Shown here: in pieces, positions 35,301 to 46,408 of the stretch | How the letters are laid out: each line of letters starts with the position of its first letter | Numbering within the stretch: position 1 is the stretch's first letter | Origin: Pelodera strongyloides | Lineage: Eukaryota > Nematoda > Chromadorea > Rhabditida > Rhabditidae | Length of the DNA stretch: 64,000 bases | Assembly: GCA_036852015.1 (NCBI GenBank) | Contig: JAANDG010000003.1 | Coordinates: 124,001 to 188,000 of the forward strand | Direction of reading: 5' to 3' | The notes under the pieces: model-generated | The model's database searches: none | The model's input: the letters and a program-made list of their open reading frames with translations, nothing else | Told to the model about the DNA's origin: nothing | Translations under genes and position numbers: made by a program

Positions 35301-37818
35301 GCGGAAACGCTTCACCACTTCTTGCAGACTTAACACTCTCTATGTTGGAATTTAAATATCTGAAGTTAGCTAATAATCATAACATCCACTTTAAGTTATG
35401 TGTTAGGAGATATATGGATGACATTGTTATGTTATATAACGAGGATAGTATACTACAAACTCTGGACCATATATATCCGGCTACACTAATTCTTGAAAAG
35501 GCTAACGAAAAAGATAGTGAGGCTGCCTTTCTAGAACTGTATCTCACAAGAAACGTAAATAAATGGAACATTAACCTATACAACAAAACCGATGATTATT
35601 CGTTCGAAGTTAATAGGTTTCCTATGTTTGACACTCAAATATGTCCTTTTATCAAGATAAACTGCATTCTAGGAGAAATTATCAGAATCAACAGATGTAC
35701 ATCCGATATCTTTCTTTTTAAGATCAAAGTAATCGAATTAGCTCACAAATTACACAAAAATTTGTACCCATCTTCTATTGTACTAGATACATTCAAAAAG
35801 GCTATTAATCGGTACCCTATTGTACCCCAAAAATATGGATCTTCTCCCAAGTTGCTATGTAAATGGATTGAACAAATTAGAATTCCTTAAAGGGACAGGC
35901 CCATCAAAATAAACCTACATTTACGATACGTTCATAATGACTGTCAAGTATTTTTATTACAATATATACAAACTAAATTTCACCATTATTCGCCCTAGAC
36001 AACTTTTTTTCCAATGCGCTCTGCTCAAATGTATACCATAAAACTGCAGATTTCAAAGCTATATATGCAAATTTTAATCGCATTATAATTTCACGATATA
36101 TTTGCATTGACGACAAGGATATTTGCGGCTCTACGGTATACATTTGAGCAGAGCGCATCGGAAAAAAGTTTTCAATGGCAAATAAATGTGAAATTTAGTT
36201 TGTATATATTGTAATAAAAATGCTTGATAGTCACTATGGACGTAACGTAAATATAGGTTTACTTTGATGGGCCTGTCCCTTTAACTTTCTTATTTATTCA
36301 CCCAGCAACCATCATACATTAGTCCTATCAAATACTATGCGTCTCTACCCCTGACCTCATGTCAACTTGTTAAGTAACACCGGATATGGTCAAAGTCCTA
36401 TCAATTACTATGCGTCTCTACCCCTGACCTCATGTCAACTTGTTAAGTAACACCGGATATGGTCATACCAACGCATTTCTTTTCATCTCTAACTCCTCAC
36501 TTATATCCATACTATCTCAAGTACATAGGCTACCGATCAAATCTAGTGAGCAAGGAGCTGGGCTACCCATATGACACTTGCACTTTTTCATTATCTTACT
36601 CAGTCATTCTCTTAGAATTTAATTTTAGTCAGTAATTAATCCTATATTACAATACCACCGGGGCATCATACTGACGATGACCCCTCCCCGGTGGCTAAAT
36701 CCTCGTCTATGACTTAGGGGTCGAAACGAGGTGACCCTCCCATATTTTATATTCCTATTTATCGTATTCCTAATATTTTCAGATGTTATTAATTTAATTT
36801 AATTTAATTTAGTTATATTTTTATACATAGAATCGTGTAACTCCTTTGTATTTTGTTTGTAATTGCATTGAAAAATTCGAGACACAGAAATCTTTTTTTT
36901 CTGCGTCTCCGCCTTTCGCATGCTAAAAAGCCGTCTCTTTTCCGCGGACGCGGCTACGCATTTCAACGCTGCGCTCCCCAGTACATAGTAATATGATATG
37001 GGTAATATCAAATCAGCTGTCAACCATTACCGAGTTTCCAGTCGACTGTTGCTGGCATTGCGGGCATTGGTTTGTGATGCAGAGTCGTATGCAAATTGGT
37101 TGTGATAAGCATTGAGCGCTACATGAAGACTGACATTGGTTGCACTGAAAATGACGGATAAGCTCTGCTTAATTCACTGATTACACCAACTTGGGTTATA
37201 TACACTAAAGTGATGCAATGCATTGATTGATTGATCAAAATAAGTGTATTTTTGGGTTCAAGCTAGAGCATATTAACAGTTGCCGTATTTTGCTGATTAA
37301 TTATATACATTGACGTAATGCAACACATTGATTGATTGATCAAAATAAGTGTATTTAGGTTTGGGTTCAAACCATAGTTACCGTATTTTGTTGACATCCA
37401 CAAGAAGATAGTGATGGCATTTGACATCCGCACTGCCTTTTGGCGCGCACGACGACGTCCTGTGGGAACTCGACTTTATCCTAAATACAGTAGATTAATG
37501 CGTTAAAGCGAAATACCGGCCGGTTTTTTGAAACGCATCGTGGACAACTGAATTTCTACGTAGTTATGCTAATTTGCTCGAATTTATCTCGTTGTTTTAT
37601 GCTAATTTATGTTCCTTTGCGTAAGCAGCATAAGATAAGATTGCTGATCAACTGGATGCGTTCCAAAAACCGGCCAGTATTATGACTAGCTAAGCTTTCC
37701 TTGTTTTAAAAAATGGGACACTGCAACAAAGTTTTCAAAAACTTACAGGTAGAGTTAGCGCAGAATCGACCAGATTGCACATCACCAATAGCAGAAAGCC
37801 GGCAAATTGTGGGAGCAT
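32369..37818 (-). CDS. Secreted protein of repeated cysteine modules, one per exon
   Basis: Nine exons: 37747-37818, 37382-37480, 37031-37144, 34757-34852, 34036-34188, 33800-33898, 33052-33141, 32774-32880, 32369-32399. All frames join, giving 286 residues. Exon 1 is a signal peptide (MLPQFAGFLLLVMCNLVDSA). Exon 2 has a dibasic RAKR that could be a furin site, then CGCQ. Exons 3 to 8 each carry one module of about 30-50 residues with spacing like CxxCxxxCxxxCx(4-5)CxxxCx(3-4)C, rich in Gln, Ser and Asn. Exon 9 adds CGGGCCRRK and stop. Introns between modules are phase 0, as expected for growth by exon duplication. I do not recognise a named family; it resembles nematode cysteine-rich extracellular repeat proteins. 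A structural or cuticle-associated role is a guess. The last donor (GTTAGC) is weak but keeps frame. Confidence 0.75.
33500..33690. mobile_element. TTAA-bordered miniature element, ACCGG family (right end decayed)
   Basis: Left TTAAAGCGAAATACCGGCCT, right CAAAAACCGATCAGTATTTCG without the final CTTTAA. Located in the intron between cysteine-protein exons 6 and 7. Confidence 0.75.
34214..34578. mobile_element. TTAA-bordered long palindrome, AGGCTCACGAG family
   Basis: Left TTAAAGGAAGAGGCTCACGA, right CTGAGCCTCCTCCTTTAA. The arms run about 170 bp (GAATGAAGTGCTCAAATAG, AAAGACATGCTTTACAAAGC and inverse copies). A homologous copy is at 53918-54385. Intronic. Confidence 0.85.
34982..35116. mobile_element. 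Palindromic element (GAGGCCATATTCACC ends)
   Basis: GAGGCCATATTCACCATTC at the left, GTGGTGAATATGGCC at the right, inner CCCCATGGGGAATTCCCCG. A GC-palindrome fragment (35119-35165) follows directly. Confidence 0.75.
35210..35889 (+). pseudogene. Reverse-transcriptase fragment of a non-LTR-like retroelement, broken
   Basis: A frame of about 212 codons (from 35252) carries RT motif GVPQGGNASPLLADL, the active-site box RYMDDI and the later element motif KTDDYSFEVNRFP, followed by a Lys-rich thumb-like part. The same frame extends upstream about 40 bases beyond an in-frame TAG at 35249-35251. The fragment begins next to a miniature element (34982-35116) and is ended by another at 35887, so both ends are lost. 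The sequence after 36284 looks like its 3' region. The YMDD-plus-DDF pattern is seen in several unusual animal retroelements; I cannot assign it firmly (Penelope-like is possible). Opposite strand to the host gene, in its intron. No restored sequence is given. Confidence 0.75.
35887..36284. mobile_element. TTAA-bordered element, AGGGACAGGCCCATC family, inserted in the RT element
   Basis: Left TTAAAGGGACAGGCCCATCA, right TGATGGGCCTGTCCCTTTAA. The arms are long and nearly perfect (about 190 bp), including AAATTTCACATTTATTTGCC-like inner parts. A second copy with a poly-T insertion is at 46329-46791. It separates the RT frame from the tandem repeat and RNA motif downstream. Confidence 0.85.
36321..36466 (+). 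repeat. Two tandem 73-bp units
   Basis: AGTCCTATCAAATACTATGC and onward to CACCGGATATGGTCA occurs twice head to tail with a single internal change (AAATACT / AATTACT). It lies between the RT fragment and the structured RNA motif, so it is probably part of that element's 3' region. Confidence 0.85.
36655..36731 (+). ncRNA. Pseudoknot-like structured RNA motif (copy A), probably retroelement-borne
   Basis: Helix 1: CCACCGGGG (36655-36663) with CCCCGGTGG (36686-36694). Helix 2: CCTCGT (36701-36706) with ACGAGG (36726-36731). Cross-helix: GACCCCT (36679-36685) in loop 1 with AGGGGTC (36716-36722) in loop 2. Copy B at 42873 keeps all three helices with different bases. CTGACGA and GAAAC, boxes found in hammerhead ribozymes, are present, but the topology is not a normal hammerhead. 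Confidence 0.55.
36870..36975. repeat. GC-palindrome repeat family copy
   Basis: GAAAAATTCGAGACACAGAA, CTAAAAAGCCGTCTCTTTTC, CCGCGGACGCGGCTACGCAT and CAACGCTGCGCTCCC, the same order as at 14278-14460. Confidence 0.7.
37170..37391. repeat. Imperfect tandem duplication of about 110 bp reaching a splice site
   Basis: GTTATATACACTAAAGTGAT then ATTGATTGATTGATCAAAAT and TTGGGTTCAA recur in order, each block ending with a GTTRCCGTATTTTG segment. In the right block this is the end of cysteine-protein exon 2 and its donor; the left block has a mutated copy in the intron. Confidence 0.75.
37503..37683. mobile_element. TTAA-bordered miniature element, ACCGG family (right end decayed)
   Basis: Left TTAAAGCGAAATACCGGCCG, right CCAAAAACCGGCCAGTATT. 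Located in intron 1 of the cysteine-protein gene, in the orientation opposite to most copies (TTTCTACGTAGTTATGCTAA). Confidence 0.75.
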
Positions 37819-38148
37819 TTTTAGGTAATATAATTTTATTCGGACAGCTGGCTATCCGATGCCGGTAAGGCAGTATTGGTACTCTGACGAAAAATACGAG
37901 TAAGTGCCAATATAGCACTAAAATAGAACCGAAATAAGAGAATAGAAGAATAGGCAGTGAAGTAAAAATAGAACAGTACTTAAATTATGACCGAGAGCAG
38001 TTACGCGCGCCCCGGTGGCCCGGTTGCGTATCTGTTCTATTGTCCTATATATTTATGGACAGCCGGCGGCAGGGGCGGACCAGATCGTTGACCGACCAGC
38101 CAGCTTCCGCGCGGAATACTGTAAGTGGGTTTGTACCTCGCGTCGGAT

Positions 38149-38182
<34 letters not shown>

Positions 38183-38564
38183 TCTCTCTGTGTGTCTCTC
38201 TCTCTGTGTTTCTCTCTGCCTATCTCTCCCCCTCTCTCTCTGGCTGTGTGTCTAATATTTTTCGGTATGCCTCCTTCTACAGCTTGGCTTGGTAATCAGG
38301 TAAACTCTCAATTTCTCTAGAGTAGCCTGGATCTTTGACTGGAAAGGCTATGCCCTATGCGAGCACTGCAAGCTGCATGCTGGCGTTGATATTCCATGGA
38401 ATATAAAAAAAAGTAAAAATAACCAACATCAGATTGAGTACACAAACGTTCTTCATGTGTTTTGCCATAGTAAGATCTCAATTCATATTCAGCGTGACAC
38501 AAGGCAAAATGTTGCTCTATTTTTTCGAAAATTATTATTATATGTGTGCGTAAAATATTAAATA
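37819..38564. other. Promoter-side flank of the cysteine-protein gene; (CT)n tract at 38148-38252
   Basis: No gene. The C/T tract with TCTGTGTGTCTC interruptions produces Ser/Leu-rich frames that are not coding. Confidence 0.5.
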
Positions 38565-38724
38565 TTAAAGCCAAATACCGGCCCGGCTTTGAAACGCATT
38601 GTGGGCAACTGAATTCTTACATATTTATGCTTACGTTACTCGAATTTAGCTCGATTTTTTATTCTAATTTATCTTCATTTGCGTAACAGAATGCAGGTGT
38701 TTAAAAACCGCCTGGTATTTAGAT
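38565..38724. mobile_element. Miniature element, ACCGG family
   Basis: Left TTAAAGCCAAATACCGGCCC, right TTAAAAACCGCCTGGTATTT. Ends are diverged and the outer right TTAA is lost. Confidence 0.65.
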
Positions 38725-39044
38725 TCAAGAAGTTAAATCAAACTAAAGCAAACTAATTCAATCTAAATTCACCTATTTTCGAACACAATGTGAAAAGATC
38801 ATTGTCTTCCTGATCGGTTCGCTAAAATCCGCGCGGCAAACACGCGGGCGCATCCGGAAAAAGAAACCGCTCAGGGGGCCAGTGCTGGACAATTGTTAGT
38901 TGATGAACGATGCCGGAGACCGAGAAATTAATTTGGGGTATTCATGTAGAAAATTGGGTGCTTTTGGAATATGGAAAATATTATTATATGCAAATGTGAA
39001 ATGTTCGTGCACCTAATGCATTTCCGGTTCATAATTGAACGCAA

Positions 39045-39150
39045 CTAAAGCGAAATACCGGCCGGTTTTTGAAATGCATCGAGTACATCAGCATTCTAAT
39101 GAAAAATCGAGCTAAAATAGAGGAAATTAGCATAAATACGTTTCAAAAAC
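39045..39150. mobile_element. Truncated ACCGG-family element joined to a GGGGTTTCCAAG-family half
   Basis: Left TAAAGCGAAATACCGGCCGG TTTTTGAAATGCATCGAG. It runs to ATACGTTTCAAAAACCTC, then at about 39160 continues as the inverse half of the element family at 24172 (GTTCAAGATACGGTAAATTA ... CTTGGAAACCCC). Confidence 0.6.
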
Positions 39151-39760
39151 CTCTGTAAACCTCCTATTCTCGTGTAGTTCAAGATACGGTAAATTATCAG
39201 CACACTTGGAAACCCCATAATATGTAACCGTTTAAAAACGTCATTGTCTTCGCTAGCGATTTTTTTGCCGAGCGAGTTGAATAGTTGAATATGCGAGTGA
39301 ACCTGGAACTTTTTTGCTTTGTTTGTTATTTCCGGGCGCGGGTGTGAACACTTTTCCAATGTTTGGACACAATACCATTCAAATAGTTTACTCTTGTTCG
39401 ACGCTTTCAAGTGCGCGCCTCAATGTGGAACAATGGAGTATTTTCCGCGCGTTTTGCGCTTCCGCAACCATTTTTCCGCTTACAGCGCGCGTTTTGAACG
39501 ACAAAGGGAACGATATGGTAGATTATTACTGTTGTACTATAAATACGTTACTAATTTTCGTATAGTACAAGTATTTTTCCCCGGCTAAAAAATTAAGTTT
39601 TTTTTTAAATGCGCAGAGTTGTGAGAAAATATGTGAACAATATTCCTACGAAATAACGCTTAAAAGGAAAAATTATCTTTATTTTAAGCATCAACTTCGA
39701 AAATTTCGTGGAAATAGCGAGCATATTCCTTCCCACTCTTCGTCTCTTTTCAGATAAGAT

Positions 39761-39850
39761 GGGCGTGGCAAAGTGGCAAGGAGTTTGCAAGCGGCGCACA
39801 CGGCCCGGGTTCGAATCCTACCGGTGATGAGAAAACATGCACCACTCTTA
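39761..39850 (+). other. tRNA-derived (SINE-like) sequence with A and B boxes
   Basis: An A box TGGCAAAGTGG (39766-39776) and a B box GGTTCGAATCC (39808-39818) lie at tRNA-like spacing, with GTTTGCAAGC where an anticodon arm would be. The acceptor ends do not pair well and non-tRNA sequence follows (GATGAGAAAACATGCACCAC), so a Pol III SINE head or tRNA relic is more likely than a working tRNA. Confidence 0.55.
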
Positions 39851-40407
39851 CTGTTGGTGAGGATGCAAAATGAACGCGTTGCTGAGGTTTTTTGCGTACA
39901 TTTTTGTTTCTTATTGTTTTTTTTTGTTTCCTATTGTTTGCAATTGTTTCTAATTGTAAGTTTATTATATTTTTATTTCATAAAACCCGAGAAAGGTTAT
40001 TCGCCTTTCCATTGTTTATTATGCGGGAACTCACCTTGATAAACAATATTACAAAAACAATAATGCCTTAAAAATTATTTCACATTCGTAGAGCTTTTGA
40101 CTAATAATAAGCGATCGTCGAGTTATTCTATTAAAAAAAACACTTGCGTAATCTCCTAGTAATGAATGTGTAACGCGGAATAACAAATATCCTACAAGCT
40201 TTGGTAGATGAGAAAAAAACTCACTAAACACGTTATTAAAAAACAACTAGCAACCATCAACTCATACACAATCTACAGCCATAACCCCTTTAGGGCATCC
40301 TCACGAAGAGGTTTCCAAGGATTCTTGTGATAATTAATACATAACTACGTTCGTAGGCGCGCAGCGCGGAAATGCGTAACCGCGTCCGCGGAAAGAGTTG
40401 GATTTTT

Positions 40408-40852
40408 AAAGGGAATGTCAAGCCGGTTTTGCATGTTGGGCTCAATAATCGGTTTATTTATTGTAGGTAAGAAAAGTGAAAACCAAAATAAACAAAATCT
40501 TTTGGATAAAAAGAAAAACAATTTCAAACCCCTCCAGAAAATGTCTTCACCATAGTATTTCGGATTTTGGCTTCAGACCAATGTATTCACTGAAGCCACG
40601 GCGTGTTTGAACAGAGGACGCGACGCACTCCAACTGCGGCGCGGTCCACTGCGATATTGATCCGAATCAGGCGGCGCCGGGGCATGCGGAGCTGCCCTAT
40701 TGATTGATCCAAATGTGATTTTGTTCACATTTATGACAAAATTTTAATTTTTTTCAATCGATGGGTATACTTCTTTGTGCGCCTTTCGAGATTCACTTCA
40801 TCTGCTTAAAGGAGATGCCTTCTGCGCAGAATCCCCCTTGACATTCCCTTTA
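40408..40852. mobile_element. TTAA-bordered element, AGGGAATGTCAAG family
   Basis: Left TTAAAGGGAATGTCAAGCCG, right CTTGACATTCCCTTTAA. The interior is unlike the other families (GCGGCGCGGTCCACTGCGAT) and not obviously coding. A left-end relative sits near 26590. Confidence 0.7.
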
Positions 40853-40919
40853 ACATGGGAAAGGCGGAGATGCAGAAAAGACATTTATCAGTGTCTCGAA
40901 TTTTTCAATGCAAATTTAC

Positions 40920-41015
40920 AATCTTTTCCCGCGGACGTGGCTATGTATTTCCGCGCTGCGCGCTTGACGAAGGATCAGAGAACTAGTAGTAAATGCGCGC
41001 TGCGCGCTCGTCGTA
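40920..41015. repeat. GC-palindrome repeat copy overlapping the last SLC6 exon
   Basis: CCCGCGGACGTGGCTATGTA, TTTCCGCGCTGCGCGCTTGA and a second GCGCGCTGCGCGC. The second half reads, on the minus strand, as the final codons (ERAARIYY-stop) of the SLC6-like protein. Confidence 0.6.
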
Positions 41016-44000
41016 ACGCATGCGCAACCGATTGACAAAGTTTGGCGGTCCAAAGGCTCCAAACGAAGTTCTGATGAAACTCGTCACCTTGTCGTCGACC
41101 AACACCGCACAAGTGATCTGAAAAAATAATGAATAGTCCAATACGAAGTAAATTCTTTCTATATCTTATCGCTCTCAAGCATTCTTTCTTTTGCTGGGTC
41201 GTGTTAAAACTACGATGCTTCGAACCCAACCGAATATGGAAAAGTGCTAGCACACGTTGCTCCTGAAATTCAACACCGTTCGCGACTATCTGGCGCCTTC
41301 GCCGCGTAATCTGAGCGCGAGCCGCCGCGCACTAGCGAACTTCTTGTCTTCCTATTGTCTCTCTTTCTTGTGCGGTATTTCGGTACACCAATCGCCAGTG
41401 AAAGTTACATGACAATAATCACTAACCTTATTAATTGTAGGCAAGTAAATGATGAATAGCGCCAATACGACGAACACAGATTTACTGTTGATAGTACTGA
41501 ATGAGTCGTCAAGGATTCCCGCGACAGTACCTATCTGAAATTGAGCACCTTTAAAAAAAACTACAAACAAACAAGGCAGGACAATTACACTTTTTCCCAT
41601 ACAAACAAGGCAGGACAATTACACTTTTTCATTTCGGGCCGATCGATCCCCCACTTTATCACCTAATATCTTCGTGAGTATTGAAATAGAACACTACTTT
41701 TTGTATTCCAAATTTTTATTATCCCTTATAGAAAATAAAGAAACAAAAAAAACAGACACGATTTGAGGTGAGCCGATCCCTTTAAAGCGTTATAACAGCC
41801 CCATCTGAAACGCACGATGGACGGCGTTCCGCTTTAATTTTCCTTTAACAAAGGGCAATTGGAATAAGAAAAATAGTGTGAATCAATAAACACTCACAAA
41901 AATGACCGTCGACAGCACGTATTTGTAGTAGAAACGCGCGACACAGTTCATTGACAATTTCAAAATCCATTTACGCGCTCCAATCATTGTCTGCAATTAG
42001 TAAAGAAAAAAGTCTTTCCGCAGGATGAAATTGAGATGAAGTTGAGATTCAATGCGGTTTTTCAAAACTCATACCATCCTCAAAGCTCAAAGGATCTCAG
42101 CACAGTAGACGAGCAGGCTATCAGTTCGGTCGAGGCTGTTTATAGGTGAATTCTTACCTTAACATTTATATAATACCTCCGAAGTCCATAAAAGAACAGA
42201 ATAATGAAAGACTCATGAAGCATAATTATCAGTTGTATTTGACACAGTGTGGTGACCGTTTGGTAGAGATCTATCTGAATGAAAAAGACGTTATGTTTTC
42301 AATTGCTTATCAGTTGAAGTAAGTCTTAAGCCTTGTATAAGTCTCAAATATAGCATAAGTAACAAACATCTCCTCAAGTGGTTTAATACTAACACTAAAC
42401 ACTAAGCTCTAATATCTGTATATTATACTTTACTTTCTTTCTTTCTTTCTTTATTACACATGTACTCGACAGTCTACACATTGATTCATTATAATACACT
42501 GCTCGCACGTCTGTATACCCGCTAAATACGGTAAGACTACAAACTACAAACTGTCCCTACGCCACTCGGTGTCACTTGTCACATTACCATCCACATGTCG
42601 TCCTTGTATTCTAGAGCTATTTTCTCTGCTTACTTTCTTATTACAAGGTCAGTTCTATAGTTCTATTTATATATAAATAGCCTTATTTTCATCCTTTTTT
42701 ACGTAAATTCAGGTTCACACCACGGAAGCTCCAGACAAGGTCAGTTTCTTTATTACCTTTTCATTATTGTTTCTATGTTAATTTATTATTCCCGATTATA
42801 ATGACGTTTTTTCACTCTCAATATAGCGTATTACACTTCTGCTTATTCTATTACCAATTCTTTTCTAAGCTAGCGGTCATCGTACGGATGAGGCCCTACC
42901 GCAGTAAAACCCTCGTATACGATCTAGGGTCGAAACGGGGTGTCGTGTTATTATAAAGACACGATCACTTTCTCTACATTTAATATCTTATTATATAAAG
43001 GAGTAACTGTAGCCTAATTTGCATACGGATGTGCGTTACGAAATGCAAATTTCATGTTCGGGTATAAAAGAGTTTCGCAGCTCAATATCGAAGTATGCAT
43101 ATGCAATTGTTACCTATTATGTGAATTTCTTATGATACGTTTGAAGCTTTGTATATAAGAATGCCCATGCTAAACCAATCATATTTCCATGTGAGTCGCC
43201 GCAGGCGGCGTGAGCCGTCTGGTATTGATATATTAAATGACTCTTCTTTACGCTGTTTTCCATTCTTCTAAATTCCTTTTATTTTCTCTTTAAGCCTTCT
43301 TATTAATGAAAGCACGAAACGATTTGCTCGTTGCATAGACTGAACACAACAATTACACTGGCATGGCCAGTGCGCGGTATATAGACCGGGCCCGAAGCGG
43401 GCACCTCCACACCTGGGGGGCCACCCCTATTTTGGGCACTGGCGAAAGTTTCACCTAGGAGGCTTGGCCAATATAAGCTTTTAATGTCAAACTATACCGT
43501 CTTTATCATCACGGTCATCATTGTGGACCCGACAAAGAAGATCAGAATACACATTCTTCTCGCGAACTTCTTGCGCAACGCCAACACATGTGGAAAGGAA
43601 AGAAGCACACGTTGCGATATCATATCACAACTGATCATCTAAAACAATTTCCTGTGTAGAAAACTAACATTTCCATATGTACAAACGAATACTCTTACGT
43701 AAAATTATGAATTTACAGCAAGTAAGCAACTTACATGGAATGGAATTTGAGCAAGCAACAGAGCGGCTGCTAGTAAATACATGCATATATCAGCGTATTC
43801 CGATCGTGCTCCTCTCTCCAGGTATTCCATGAAAAGATAGCTCGGTTCGTTCCATATGGAGCGCTCTAAGAAATTTATTTTGGTTTTTTGTGTCTCATTG
43901 TTTAGTTTAAAAAAAAACATCCATAACCTTTGAAATAGCTCCTTTCGCAGTATTGTAGCTAACATATACTGCACACTGGGACAGACCATAATACAAGCAA

Positions 44001-46357
44001 TGACTGAACATAAGGAGCCGGGCAAAATTTCTATCTCCTTCTTCACTTTCCTAGTAGATTGTTTTACGTTTTGCAGACCCCACTAACCGACAACTTCGCG
44101 TTCCATTAGTGTATTCAAAAGCACAGTTTCCGACCAAAAGTATACCATGGTGACAATTGAAGCGGCAAAAATGGTCGTTGTGAGTCCTGTACTAAAATGT
44201 CGACAGAATTACTAATCTTTTAAAGCGAAATACCGGCCGCGTTTTGAAACGCATCGTGGACAACCCAGTTCTAACGTATTTAGATGGCAGGCGGGGGAAA
44301 ATAGATATCGCATGAAAGCAAACTATGACAGTGCTTCGCGTCAATTATTCATCACCTGTGCGAACAGCAATTTTCAAAATTATTACCCACATAATAAAAT
44401 TTGCGTTGAATCCGCTCATCATTCCCACACTGTACTGCGATCCTTCCCCCGCGCCCACGAGTAGGACGGACTGAAATTTTGTTTTTCTGAATTTTACAGA
44501 TAATTAACCATGAGATAACCATATAGAAATAAGCGGCGAATAATTTGCCTATCAGCTTCTCACGTACAGAATTGTTCGACACAGTAACAAACAAATTACG
44601 CGAACCTAACTTCAGCCTCGCCACCTGGCAAAACACTAGGTTAAATATCCACAACTCAGGATTAGCACAGAAAATAAAACAATTCTATAGTAGATAGAAG
44701 CTGTGCTCGTGTCCGCTGGATTTGACCAATTAGATTCTCTAAATCAATACCAAATAACATTTCTCACCAGCGCGAACGCGTACCCCCAGACGCTGGGATC
44801 CCACAGCGCCGTGGGATCTGAGTGTATCATCAGTCGAAGACGCCTGTCACGGTCCTCTTTGGATAACCGTGATTTGCCGGTAGTTTGGTTGTATGCCGCC
44901 GTGATGCTGCCGCACACAACGATGAGTAGTAGGATGACGATTGACCACTAAAAGTTAGTCTTGTTAAGAATTTTATACGCGCATACCTTGATTACCTTGG
45001 GTTGGCTAGAGCACCACACAAACGGCGTCTTTTCTTAACAAAATAGGATCATTTGTCAGATTAGCGTACATTTGAATGAATTGGTTTTCTGGAGCCATTC
45101 GAAAATTTTGGAGGAAGTTACAGGAAACTAAGGAGTTGGGAGAGGGAAGTACATTACTAATACATATAATCATGAATTCTCACTCGGTGTATCCTCTGAA
45201 ACCCCAGCCAAGAGCACAGAGCGGCCAGAGTGAAGAAAGATATGCAGGCACCGCTCAGTTCGATGTGTGTTGTTCTCCACAACCTGAAACAATACACGTA
45301 CGAGAAACCAAGTCATTAGCTCTTTAGGGTTCCGTCCAAGTCTGCGTTCTCGTAAAGAGATGACAAATACGATAACGAAGTGAAATCCTTGTCCCACATA
45401 CCAAATAAAAGTTAGCATATTGGCGGAGTGAAGTTGGAGCATAGAACATAGTACCCGACTGCGAAGGAACGGATCTTTCAATGTATTATGTGCCTTTAAA
45501 TGTACAAGCCCATTAGTATAGCAAGACTGACGCTCTCAAGTCCACCCTAGGCAGTATTCGAGTCAATTCCCGTCCGTAGGCGTATTCTTGATTGCCGTCC
45601 GGGCTTACTTCACTAGCATTCAGACACTGTCTGTCAAAGAACACTGGTCGCTCCGTTATCCGCTCAGTTGGGTGGAAATTTGAGGCCTCACCACTTTCCA
45701 CTGTGAATACTTCGTGACAAGTTGGAGGATAAGTGCAGCCTATAAACATAAATAAGTAGTCTTTGGAGGAAGTTATCAGAGGCCGGTTTCACCAACATTT
45801 ACGTGCGAAGTAAACAATCGACAGTTGTCTGTGCCTCTTCTCTTTGCGCGCTATTTTGTTGCACACGGAAGTTCCGTCCCAAACGGTAATGTTGTGAGAC
45901 CGGCCTCTGGTTTGTTACGCATACTCGACTCCCTAGGTGGGCCTTCAGCGGAGTTCGGACACCGACAAATTTTTGGGCCTGCATTTTTCTAAATCGATTG
46001 TGAGCTTCCTAAAAGTACACAATGAGCTAAACCTAATTTCTACCTTTAGTAAGAATTAGCCAGTACATAGAAGCTTACGTCCACGTCCGACTGGACATGT
46101 CACATCTCTGGGCGCAAAGAAAGCCGTAAGCAGGGTAAATTTCAACAAAAACGCGTAGAAGACATTGGATCGATAGATGAGGGATGCCATTCGGATTAAA
46201 TCGATAACAGTGGCCATTCCTGAAGTGATAGTTGCTTGAATTTATTTTATGAGTCTAATAAACATTTGAACACTTAAACATTGAAAGCTATCAGGAGCGC
46301 GGCTCCTCCGACCTGCACAGAACACGCTTTAAAGGGACAGGCCCATCAAAATAAACA

Positions 46358-46408
<51 letters not shown>

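Noticed and set aside
36655..36731. Interpretation of the structured motif as a classical hammerhead ribozyme
   Set aside because: CTGACGA and GAAAC are present, but the strongest helix encloses the first box, and copy B reads CGGATGA there, which breaks the core.
43866..43927. Short intron inside the SLC6 exon 43735-44045 (GTTATG ... TTTCTTAG)
   Set aside because: Removing its 62 bases shifts the frame into an early stop, whereas the unspliced frame is open and reaches the next junction in phase.
45402..45458. Shorter version of an SLC6 exon starting at the CGCAG acceptor (45458)
   Set aside because: It puts the following TM4 exon out of frame; starting at 45493 keeps the family-like RSRVL motif and the TM4 frame.
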